Below, piece by piece: positions 15,501 through 27,500 of a stretch of DNA of 64,000 bases. Origin of the DNA: Pelecanus crispus (taxonomy: Eukaryota > Chordata > Aves > Pelecaniformes > Pelecanidae). The stretch covers positions 14,958,202-15,022,201 of the forward strand of contig NC_134654.1 in the NCBI RefSeq assembly GCF_030463565.1, written 5' to 3'. A program made the position numbers and the translations under genes. Positions within the stretch are counted from its first letter, which is position 1. Each line of letters begins with the position of its first letter. The notes beneath the pieces are model-generated. The model had not been told where the DNA came from, made no database searches, and was given only the letters and a program-made list of their open reading frames with translations.

Positions 15501-18500
15501 GCCTCCCTGGGGCCCGGGTTAGGGACATTGCTATGAAACTCCCTGGTCTCGTAAGGCCCTCCGATTATTACCTGTTGCTGGTTGTACAGGTTGGCAGCGA
15601 TGAGATTACAGAGAGCAGTCCAAAAGCGATCAAAAGGGACTTCAGGGCACTGGGGTGATTGGTTGCAGGATCAGAAGCACAGGTAGTGTTTTCCTTTATC
15701 CCATCAGCGGCAGGGAAGAATGCTGGAAGGAACAGGAAAGCCCAGCTGATTAACAGGTGGCTCAGAGGCTGGTGCCATTGGTGGAATTTTGTTTTTTTCG
15801 ATCATGGGGAGGTTTACATGGCACTGGGCCTGCTGGCGGCTGATGGAGATCAGCTGTCTCCAAAGGGGAAAAGGATTCTCGCTCATGAGTTGGTGGGGCT
15901 CATCGAGAGGGCTTTAAACTAGGTTTGAATGTGGAAGGGGATATAACCAGGCTTGCTAGTGAGGAACCCAGGGGCAGCATGGCAACGCTGGGAGTGAAAT
16001 TGATAGCCCATCTCAAGTGCATCTACACCAATGCACGCAGCATGGGCGACAAAGAGGAGGAGCTGGAAGCCCTTGTGTAGCAGGATAGGTATGACTTAGT
16101 CACCATCACAGAAACATGGTGGGATGACTGTCATGACTGGAGTGCTGCACTGGATGGCTATAAGCTCTTCAGAAGGGATAGGCAGGGAAGGAGAGGCGGT
16201 GGGGTGGCTCTGTATGTTAGGGAGTGTTTTGACTGTATAGAGCTCGACAGTGGTGATGATAAGGTTGAGTGCTTATGGGTAAGGATGAGGGGAAAGGCTA
16301 ACAAGGCAGATGTCCTGTTGGGAGTCTGCTATAGACCACCCAACCAGGATGTAGAGATAGATGAAGTGTTCTACAAGCAGCTGGCAGAAGTCTCACAATC
16401 ACTAGCCCTTGTCATCTGCTGGAAATAAAACATAGCAGAGAGGAAACAGTCTTGGAGGTTCCTGGAGTGTGTGGAGGATAACTTCCTGACACAGCTGATA
16501 AGGGAGCCTACCAGGGGAGGTGCCTCACTTGACCTGCTGTTCACATACAGAGAAGGACTAGTGGGAGATGTCGTGGTTGGAGGCTGTCTTGGGCTTAGCA
16601 ACCATGATATGACAGAGTTCTCAATTCTTGGTGATGTAAAAAGGAGGGGCAGCAAAACTGTTACCATGGACTTCTGGAGGGCAGACTTTGGCCTGTTCAG
16701 GACACTGGTTGGGAAAGTCCCTTGGGAGGCAGTCCTGAAGGGCAAAGGGGTCCAGGAAGGCTGGGCCTTTTTCAAGAAGGAAGTCTTAAGGGTGCAGGAG
16801 CAGGCCGTCCCCATGTGCTGCAAGACAAACCAGCGGGGAAGACGACCAGCCTGGCTGAACAGGGAGCTTTTGCTGGGACTCAGGGAAAAAAGGGAGAGTT
16901 TACCACCTTTGGAAGAAGGGGCGGGCAGCTCAGGAAGAGTACAGGGTCTTGTTAGGTCATGCAGGAAGGAAATTAGAAAAGCAAAAGGCCAGCTAGAACT
17001 CAATCGGGCCACTGTTGTAAAACATAATAAAAATGTTTTTATAAGTACATCAACAATAAAAGGAGAGCCAAGGAGAATCTCCACCCTTTGCTGGATGTGG
17101 GGGGGAACATTGTCACCAAGGATGAGGAAAAGGCTGAGGTACTTAATGCCTTCTTTGCCTCTGTCTTTAATAGCCAGACCAGTCATCCCCAGGGTACTCA
17201 GCCCCCTGAGCTGGAAGACAGGGACAGGGAGTGGAATGGAGTCCTCATAATCCAGGACGAAGCAGTTAATGACCTGCTATGCCCCCTGGATGCTCACAAG
17301 TCTATGGGGCCGGACGGGATCCACCCAGGAGTACTGAGGGAGCTGGCAGGGGAGCTTGCCGAGCGACTTTCCATCATTTATCAGCAGACCTGGTTAACAG
17401 GGGAGGTCCCTGATGACTGGAGGCTTGCCAATATGACTCCCATCTACAAGAAGGGCCGGAAGGCGGACCCGGGGAACTACAGGCCTGTCAGCCTGACCTC
17501 AGTGCCGGGAAAGGTTATGGAGCCGTTCATATTGGGTGAGCTCAACAGGCATGTGCAGGTCAACCAGGGGATCGGGCCCAGCCAGCATGGGTTCATGAAA
17601 GGCAGGTCCTGCTTGACCAACCTGATCTCCTTTTATGACGTGGTGACCCGCCTGGTAGACGATGGAAAGGCTGTGGATGTCATCTACCTGGAGTTCAGCA
17701 AAGCCTTTGACACCGTCTCCCATAGCATTCTCCTTGGGAAGCTGGCAGCCCATGGCTTGGACGGGCGTACTCTTTGCTGGGTAAAAAACTGGTTGGGTGG
17801 CTGAGCCCAGAGAGTAGTGGTGAATGGAGTTAAGTCCAGTTGGTGGCCGGTCATGAGTGGTGTTCCCCAGAGCTCCATTTTGGGGCCAGGCTTGTTTAAT
17901 ATCTTTATCAACTATCTGGATGAGGGGATTGAGTGTTCCCTTAGTAAATTTGCAGATGACACCAAGTTTGGTGGGAGTGTCGATCTGCTGGAGGGTAAGA
18001 TGGCCCTGCAGAGGGACCTGGACAGGCTGGACCGATGGGCCGAGGCCAACTGTATGAGGTTTAACAAGGCCAAGTACTGGGCCCTGTACATTGAGGTGCT
18101 GGAGCGTGTCCAGAGAAGGGCAGCAAAGCTGGTGAAGGGTCTGGAGCACAGGCCTTATGAGGAGCAGCTGAGGGAACTGGGATTGTTTAGCCTGGAGAAG
18201 AGGAGGCTGAGGGGAGACCTTATCGCTCTCTACAACTACCTGAAAGGAGGTTGTAGTGAGGTGGGTGCTGGCCTCTTCTCCCAAGTAACAAGTGATAGGA
18301 TGAGAGGAAATGGGCTCAAGCTGCGCCACGGGAGATTTAGATTGGATATTAGGAAAAAATTCTTCACGGAAGAGGTAGTCAAGCATTGGCACAGGCTGCC
18401 CAGAGAGGTGGTGGAGTCACCATCCCTGGAGGTGTTCAAAAAACAGGTAGATGTGGCACTTTGGGACGTGGTTTAGTGGGCGTGGTGGTGTTGGGTTGAT

Positions 18501-21500
18501 GATTGGACTGATGATCTTAGAGGTCCTTTCCAATCTTAATGATTCCTAGTTTTTACTTTCATTATAAGTAATCCAGCCACTAAGCCAGGAAACATGAAAT
18601 TGCTACTCTACCCTTAATTGGTTTAGTGATGGACTTGGTAATGTCAGGTTAATGGTTGGACTGGATGATCTGAAAGGTCTTTTCCAACCTAAACGATTCT
18701 ATGATTCTATTCTATGATTCTATAAACAGTAATTATCAGCTACAGCCCTCTTAAAGGCCTCTGCTGTCAGTGTTGTATGATAAAGGTGTGTCAGAAAGAT
18801 GGATATTTACAGAAAGCAAGTTAAAATATGAGTGCCCTCAGGAAAATTGCAACCCTTACATTGATAAGGTGCAAGAGACAGATGTCCACCACATCCTAAA
18901 CACATCAGTCACTATATATAAAATCATTATTAAAATCTGTCTATAGCTGGGAAATTTTATTTTTTTTAACAGCAGAGCAAATTTTATATTATAAGTAATT
19001 TCATCAGTGGAGACAAATCTAATTCTTCCCTCTGTGCTAGCAACTGTTGATCTATATCCCTGATCTCATCCTTTCGTGCTAACATCTAGGTCTCTCTCCT
19101 TTCTGCTTCTTGTTGCCAAGGGAGTGACTCAAGGTCAGCATGTCCAAGCAGGGCTCCTAAGCCTCTTCTCTCATTCCCTTGTTGAACACCAATGACAATC
19201 CCCTCAACCTCTGTGTTTCTTCTGTGTTTCTGTGGCCTCAGTGCCATCCATGTCTTATAAATGCAGCAGTCCTCTCCCATACAACCTGCCAGAATTTGTC
19301 CACCAGAGCAAGTGCCCATTTAGACACCAACACACTTTTTTTGCTTTGTGTTCTCAGCCTATCTTCACCCGGAAAAGAAGAGACTGGGTGATGGTTCCAT
19401 AGGACCCTGTGGATTGAGGGTGGATTGTTCTTGTCTTTAGAAGCAGCAGAACATGTTTGGGGACAGAATCTTCCAGAACACAGCACAGGGTGAGCAGGCA
19501 AAGGGAAAGAGCTAGAGCAAGGAGCCAAGAGCCCACAGTGTAGGAGCAGCCAAGAGGAGCAGGCAGCTCTTGTAATCATGGGATAGTTGATTTCCAGACA
19601 CCAGAAAGGATTCCACAGAATCTGCTGTCATTAAACTGGCTAACTCCAAAGCTGAGCCTGTCTTCAAGGCTACACTAGTAAAAGGGAGATTGTTCTTGAA
19701 GTGCTTTTATTTCTATTCTCTCTAAACAGATCACATTGATGCAATTGTTCCAGATCATATTCTCTCCAGAAATCTAGCTTTTCAGAATTTAAATTAATTC
19801 TTGATCTCCTCTGGGTTCATCACTGTAACAGGAAGGCCTAGGTAAAACCAGCTTTGAAAACATCTAAAGCAAACAAAAAAATGTACCTACAAAAACTCAG
19901 GACATCAAAATCCATTTGTGTGAGATGTTTTATATGGAGAAAATTTTGGCGTGGATAAAAATAATGCTCCATTTCACTATGTGAGAAATCTTGAGGGCAA
20001 AGACTCTTCTCCCCTGTGGACACAAGAGGAGAGCAAAACTGTGCCCTGTTCAGGCAAAAAAGGCAACAGAGTTGCTGCAGGTGGGCAAGTAAAAAAAAGA
20101 TTTACAATTGTGTTTTCTCAAAAAAAATAAGGAAAAGAAAAATGTCTATGGCACAGTTGCAGCTGTTGGAGAAAGAAGTGGTGTTTGAAGTGCAGGGCAG
20201 GAGTACAGAATGCACTGGAGAAAAGGTTTTAGTAGCTAAATAGTATTGCTTATTCACTACCCTTTTATTCAATTTTTTACTGTACTATTCAGCGAGGTGT
20301 GCTTGATTATCTTTAAAAATGCTCTATAAATAAACAGCCCTCAAAATTATCATCCATCAGATTCCTAAATTAATCTAGCACAAACATAAATACACGAGAA
20401 GTACTAGCTGACCTTGGCATAAATTGACTGTAAAAAGCCTGGAAAGACTGTAAAATTTGTGAAGATAAGCACCCATTTTCTACAGTGGAGGAATGAAATG
20501 CCAATGGTTTTGGTGCACCCTCACAGGTCCTAGCAATTAAATATCTGCGTGGATTTTTTAAAAGGGACTTTACACAAGTTGAATAGATTTCTGTGGTAAT
20601 ATAGCAGCATGGCAATACATCTCTTGCTCAGGCAAAGACAGCAACTGAAGAAATTTCACTAATAGTTTCCTGGAGAAGGAAGGGGTCTGCCTTTACCTCC
20701 CTGCTTACCTACCATTCTTCTCTTCTCTTCTCTTCTCTTCTCTTCTCTTCTCTTCTCTTCTCTTCTCTTCTCTTCTCTTCTCTTCTCTTCTCTTCTCTTC
20801 TCTTCTCTTCTCTTCTCTTCTCTTCTCTTCTCTTCTCTTCTCTTCTCTTCTCTTCTCTTCTCTTCTCTTCTCTTCTCTTCTCTTCTCTTCTCTTCTCTTC
20901 TCTTCTCTTCTCTTCTCTTCTCTTCCCTTCCCTTCCCTTCCCTTCCCTTCCCTTCCCTTCCCTTCCCTTCCCTTCCCTTCCCTTCCCTTCCCTTCCCTTC
21001 CCTTCCCTTCCCTTCCCTTCCCTTCCCTTCCCTTCCCTTCCCTTCCCTTCCCTTCCCTTCCCTTCCCTTCCCTTCCCTTCCCTTCCCTTCCCTTCCCTTC
21101 CCTTCCCTTCCCTTCCCTTCCCTTCCCTTCCCTTCCCTTCCCTTCCCTTCCCTTCCCTTCCCTTCCCTTCCCTTCCCTTCCCTTCCCTTCCCTTCCCTTC
21201 CCCATTTCTTATAATGGAAAGAAACTTGCCAGTAAAAGACCACAGGGTTCTAACTGATTTTCCTCCTGTTCAGTATTTTCACTCACAGGCCAAAGGATCT
21301 CTGCTGGAAAAAACCACTACTGGATGGAACAAATATAAACAAGAATGCTTGAAAATGCTGCGGGAATCAACCATAGATACTGGTAAAGAAACAAACAGCA
21401 CAATAAAGCCACATGTTAAGTAACATTGATGAATATGCAAATATTTTTTTCTTGCTTTGCAGAAGTGTGTGTCTGTTTATAAGTTCTAAATGTCGAACAA

Positions 21501-24500
21501 TCAGCTGTAATGAGACATGCAAACTTGCAATCATGAAGTTAATGGCTCTCTTTGCCCTGAAACATATTAGGTTCCTGTATGTACAACCAGATTGTATACA
21601 GAAACGAACCATTGAACAGCTGGTGCTGAGCTACCACTATGGTGCTGCTACCCATTATTGGTAAGAGCTACATTATTTGGATCAAGACGACCACTTTTCA
21701 CTTCCTTTTTTCAGCCTGAAGGAAGTCAAACCCATATTCCTGGAAAATACGCTAACCACAGGAGAACAGACCATCCAGGGAAAAGATGTCTCCCATTTCT
21801 ATACTTTAGAAACCAAGCCATGGCAGACAAGAACACAAAACACATGGGCTAAGACAGAGTCTGGTTTCTGCCTAGTCAAGGCAGCTGGGGAGTTGCTGTC
21901 TTCTCATAGGACTGCTTATGCATTTTATGATACAGTCATTAGGTTAATAAGTTAAGACACAGAGACCAAGTTGCCCCATGTTCACCTGACACTTATAACC
22001 ATTAGCTTAAAGTCCCTTATTTGTTCTCTTGCCTCCACAGCTTTTGGACTCTTGGCTGAAGAGTAGCATAGCTTCAGAGGACAGTGAAGACATAGGCTCA
22101 TTTCTAAACAGGGCAGGGAAACTAGTCACTAATAAAGGAGGATCCAGGAAACTACAGGCCCATTAGTCTTACTTCAATCCCTGGGAAAGTAACAGAACAA
22201 GTCCTCCTAGAAACTGTTGCTAACCAAATGAAGCAGGTGATTGGGAAAAGACAGCACAGATTTACCAAAAGCAAATCATCATGCCTGACTAACCTGATCA
22301 CCTGCTACAACAAGGTAACATCTGCTGTTGACATGGGGAGAGCTCTGGATGTTGTTTATCTGGACTTCAGCAAAGCATTCATCACTGCTTCCCACAGCCT
22401 TCTCCTGGACAAGCTGGCAAGGTACAGATGGTTGTGAGATGGGTAGCAAACTGGATAACAGGCCATACTCAAACAGTGGTGAAAAAATGGTTTTGACTCA
22501 GGCTGGCAGACTGTCACAAGTGGGGACCCCCAGGGTTCAATACTGGGTCCCACGGTGTTCAACTTCTTCATAAATGATCTGAGCACAATGACATTGAAAG
22601 CACCCTCACCAAATTTGCTGATGATGCTAAACTGGGTGATGAGATGGACACAGCAGAAGGTAAAGCCTTCTTACAGAGAGACCTGGACAGGCTGGAAGAG
22701 TGGCTAGCAAGAACTGTATGAAGCTTAACAAAGACATAACCAAAGAGCCCTAGCACAGGCTAGGATCTGTGTGGTTGGGGAGAAGCCTTGCTGAAAGGGA
22801 CCTGGGGGTCCTGGTGGACAACAAGCTAAATGTAAGTCAGCAGTGCACCACTGCCTCAGCAAAAGCAAATCAGATCCTGGGCTACATCCACAGGAGCATT
22901 ACTAGCAGAGATGGAGAAGTGATCATCCCACTCCACTGAGTGCTTGTCAGGCCACATGTGGAGCACTGTGTCCACTTCTGGTCCCCACAATTCAAGAAAG
23001 ATGTGGACAGACTGGAAAGGGTCCAAAGGAGGGCCATGGAGATGATTGAAGGGCTGGAGAACCTGCCCTATGAGGAAAGACCAAAGGAGTTAGTTCTTTT
23101 TACCCTGGAGAACAGAAGGTGCAGGGGGGACATCATCAAAGTAAAAGGCAGCTACGAAGAGGATGGAGGCTCTCTCTTCACAAAGAGACACATGGAGAGG
23201 ACAAGGGGCAACAAGTATAAGTTGCAACCGGGAGAGGTTTCTTCTTGATATGACAGACATTTTTTGCAGTGAACCATCATTCACTGTAACAACCTCCCCA
23301 GGGATGTGTTGGTTTTCAACATGAGATTGAACAGGGTGCTATATAATCTCATCTAGGCTCCCTTTTCCATGGAAGATTGGACCAGGTGATCTTTCGCGGT
23401 CCCTTCCAACCTGGGCTGTTCTATGATTCTATGGTATTTCAGGAAAGCATGCTAACCACTGGGCCACTAGTGGTGCTAAAGGAGATAGGATAATTCCCAC
23501 TGTAATATCAGGTTCGAGACCACCTGAGGAACCTGAATGTACACAAGTCTATGGGACCTGATGACATGCATCCTAGAGTCCTGAAGGAAATGGCTGATGT
23601 AGTTGCCAAGCCACTCTCCATAATATTTGAAAAGTCATGGCAGTCAGGTGAAGTCCATGCTGACTGGAAGAGGGAAACTTTGTGCCCATTTTTAAAAAGG
23701 GAAGAAAGAAGTACCCTGGGAACTCCTGACCTGTCAGCCTCACCTCTGTGCCTGGGAAGATCATGGAACAGATCCTCCTAGAAACTATGCTAAAACACAT
23801 GGAAGACAGGGAGGTGATTTGAGACAGTCAGAATGGCTTCACCAAGGGCAAGTCCTGCCTGACCAACCTAGTGGCTTTCTATGAAGGAATGACTGCATCA
23901 GTGGACAAGGGAAAAGCAATGGATGTCATCTATCTGGACTTCTGTAAAGCCTTCAACACAGTCCCCCACAACATCCTTCTCTCTAAATTGGGGAGATATG
24001 GATTTGATGGGTGGACTGTTTGGTGGATAAGGAATTGGCTAGATGGTCATATCTAGAGGGTCGTGGTCAATGGCTTGATGTCCACATGGAGACTGGTGAC
24101 CAGTGGAGTCCCTTAGGGGTCCGAACTGGGACCAGTGCTGTTTAATATCTTCATCAATGACATAGACAGTGGGATCGAGTGCACCCTCAGCAAGTTTGCA
24201 GGCAACACCAAGCTGAGTGGTGCGGTTGATATGCCAGAAAGACGAGATGTCATCCAAAGGGACCTGGACAAGCTGGAGAGGTGGGCCTGTGTGAACCTCA
24301 TGAGGTTCAACAAGGCCAAATGCAAGGTCCTGCACCTGCGACGGGGCAACCCCCGATATCAGTACAGGCCGGGCAATGAAGGGATTGAGAGCAGCCCTGC
24401 GGAGAAGGACTTAGGGGTACTGGTGGATGAAAAGCTGGACATGAGCCAACAACGTGTGCTTGCAGCCCAGAAAGCCAACCACATCCTGGGCTGCATCAAA

Positions 24501-27500
24501 GGAAGCATGACCTGCAGGTTGAGGGAGGTGATTCTGCCCCTCTACTCTGCTCTGGTGAGACCTCACCTGGAGTACTGCATCCAGCTGTGGATCCCTCAGC
24601 ACAAGAAGGACATGGACCTGCTGGAGCAGGGCCACAAAAATTATCTGAGAGCTGGACCACCTCTCCTACGAGGACAGGCTGAGAGAGTTGGGGTTGTTCA
24701 GCCTGGAGAAGAGAAGGCTGCGGGGAGACCTTACTGCAGCCTTTCAGTGCTTAAAGGGGGCCTATAGGAAGGATGGGTACAATATTTTTAGCAAGGCCTG
24801 TTGTGACAGGGCAAGGAATATTGGTTTTAAACTAAAGGAGGGTCGATTTAAAGTGGGTGTAAGGAAGAAATTTTTTATAATGAGGGTGGTGAAGCACTGG
24901 AACAGGTTGCGCAGAGAGGTAGTGAAGGCCCCATCCCTAGAAACATTTAAGGTCAGTTTGGATGGGGCTGTGAGCAACCTGATCTAGTTAAGGCTGTCTC
25001 TGCTCAGTGCAGGGGGGGTTGGGCTAGATGATCTCTAAAGGTCCCTTCCAACCCAAAGCATTCTATGATTCTATGATAACCCTTGTTCAGGTTGACCCAC
25101 TATACAGTGGGCCAGTATGATAACATCCAGCAGTGATAGCTGGGGGAAAATAGAAGTTCCCGTCCCAGTTCTCTGTGATGTTTATGTATTTTTTATGAGC
25201 AGGCACTGATGAAAACAGGAGTAATCTGGGGTGTGGAACTTGTGTTTTCAGCACTCTGGGGACATGGAGGTTCTGGATTCAGTTTCCACCAACTTACAGG
25301 AGCGTAATAAAGATTAATGAATTGTATGAATAATGGTCCTGCAGTATGCTATCCATTACTATGCAAAGGAGGAAAACCATCAACAATGTTTAAAGCCAGT
25401 TCTGCCAGTATGCATGTCTATACTGAGTACTTAGAATCTGGGATTGTCCATAGTTTAGGGACTTGCATGGATAGCACATCATTTCTGAGTCCTAACCAGT
25501 CTGAGGCAGGAAAACCAGGCAGTTACCTCTGTCAAAACTGTTATGCTTCTAGTACAACATGGTGTCAATTTGAACACATAATGAAAAGTCTGTCAGCAGT
25601 GTGGTGCATCTGGGCTGTCTCAGGTCCCCCAAAAACCCAGGTAGGCAGGTTTTGGATTTGTTGCCTTGTAAGCAAGCAACTAACTTATCTGGTTACCATG
25701 CAGGATGTTACCATGTAGGAGAGTCATGGTACCAAAAGCACATGCAGGAAGGGTCAGGGTGTCACTCAGCTGAAGCATTCCGTTATCTAGTTCTTCATTG
25801 TCCACTTCATCATGCTAGATTTTTATGTGATGATAAAATTATACTTGTTGCTACATGCTGACAATCTAATTATATGTTCTCCTTCTGTGTTGTGTAAATC
25901 TTTATCTGACTTCAAGGTTTCAAAGGTGAATGACCAGAAGTCAGAAAACATAGTAATGCAGATACACAGTAGAAATCTTAAGCAGACTTCCTTGGAAAGA
26001 AATATGTATATGTGACAGAGGGGTTATCAGAAGAGCGTGTATGGCCAGTATGATAACAAAGCTGAGTTAATCTTACCTCCGATAAAATCCACCTTCTAGG
26101 AAGTCTGATCATCCCTAGATGAGTCACTACCCGAGAAGCTGGCAGTGGTCTGAGCTGAGAACCGCTGTCACAGGGGTCATGAAAAGTGTAATGTCTTCTA
26201 TTTACCAGCAAAAAGTCTGCAGCATGTACCAAAAGAGTGAGTGAGAGCACAGCTGTAATCTGTCTGTTACATTTGGACAACAGAGGCCTCAGGATGATTT
26301 GAGCAATACCCTTATCTCATAATGAAGCATGTAAAACCTGCTGCTGTTCAACAGATCCAGGGAAGAAGGGTAGCAGCCATTTCTGCACTGTGCACTGAAC
26401 ATTGCACAGTGAATGCACAAAGTTTATCTGCTACATCTTGTAAATACTCTGGAGTAGTTTGCAGGTTACCTGGAACAGTGTACAATGGTTTTCATGATTG
26501 TCCATTGTCTGAACAACTTTTTGTAAAACTTCTATTTGCTTCTCTCCCCAGGAATACATTGTAATGGGACATTTGATCAATTTGTTTGCTGGCCTTACTC
26601 ACCCCCAGGAAATGTCTCTGTTCCTTGTCCTTCATATTTGCCATGGCTGGAAAATGGTAATGTGAAAGTGGTAACCTCTCTTTGAGTTTATGCTGGGAAT
26701 CCAGCTAAAGGAGGGATGGTGCTGGTCTGTCTTGTCCCAGTGTCCTTTGAAGGGTCTAAGGGCTTTCTTGTCTCACCTCTTTTCACCTCTTTTCTGAACT
26801 GAGGAACAAAATTGTTGTTGATATTTAATTATTTACTCTTTCTCTCCATCTGTGCTTGTTACAGCTCCATATTGTCTGTTATAAAGCAACATTTCCAAGA
26901 TTGTATAACGGTACAGCCAGGCCTTTATTGGCAGTAGAAGATTTGGGGTTCAGCTTCTGAGGTTCAACTTCTGGGGTCCCCACTGACCCCCAGCAGCTCT
27001 CTGCCAGAAAACTGGAAGAGCCAAACAAGGCACTCCAAGCAGTCAGCCCTCCAGTAGGACATACTGCACCACCAGCAAGTGGTGTGGTGAAAAAACAAGC
27101 TTTCCAGGCAGCCTTTTCCTGGAGGGAGTGGAGCAAGGAGCCTCTCAGGAAGGGAAAAAGAATAACATCTGCAGCAACAAACCTGTCTAAAAGCAAACAA
27201 CATTCACTTTCTCCTAAAGAAATGAAAGGACACTCCTACCACCTCAGCCTAGCATTTCTGAATCCTGCTACACAGCCTTTCTTAGCCACATGTGGCTTTC
27301 TTAGCTGCATTTCTAATACCACTTGGAAGGACCAGTTGTGTCTGAGTCCTCTAGTTTATGGGAGACTATTATGAGCTGCTTATCCTAGCTTTCTCCAGTC
27401 CACCCCACACATGTTTTTTTCTGTAATGTCATAATTTGTCTTTCTTTTTTGTGCTGCTAAACAGAAAGAGACCCAGCTGCTATCTAGTCTACCAAACAAC

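Larger units (their letters stand above)
14416..18547 (+). mobile_element. Near-full-length CR1 LINE, inactivated
   Basis: About 4.1 kb, far longer than the usual 5'-truncated CR1. Order: a CpG-rich 5' region (about 14416-14829), an ORF1 remnant, an ORF2 remnant, and a CR1 3' end (GGACTGATGATCTTAGAGG, then TCCTTTCCAATC). The 5' boundary is placed where base composition changes sharply and is approximate. The element is disabled by several stops, frameshifts, loss of an endonuclease motif and an internal ORF2 deletion. It is sense to GLP2R within intron 1. Confidence 0.85.

Noticed and set aside
16371-17186. 271-codon antisense open frame
   Set aside because: Shadow of the CR1 ORF2 endonuclease/linker region on the opposite strand.
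17499-18392. 297-codon antisense open frame
   Set aside because: It lies wholly opposite the CR1 reverse transcriptase and C-terminal region; the same antisense frame recurs in other CR1 copies (for example 62072-62482), so it is a shadow.
20659-21243. Minus-strand open frames of 194 and 166 codons made of GREGK and REEKR-type repeats
   Set aside because: They are translations of the pure pentanucleotide microsatellite; any frame without a stop in the unit stays open. There is no gene context.
23434-23520. tRNA-like signals (perfect A box TGGCCCAGTGG on the minus strand, B-box-like GGTTCGAGACC on the plus strand)
   Set aside because: The two boxes are on opposite strands, and on the minus strand the B-like element would precede the A box, so this is not a tRNA or SINE.
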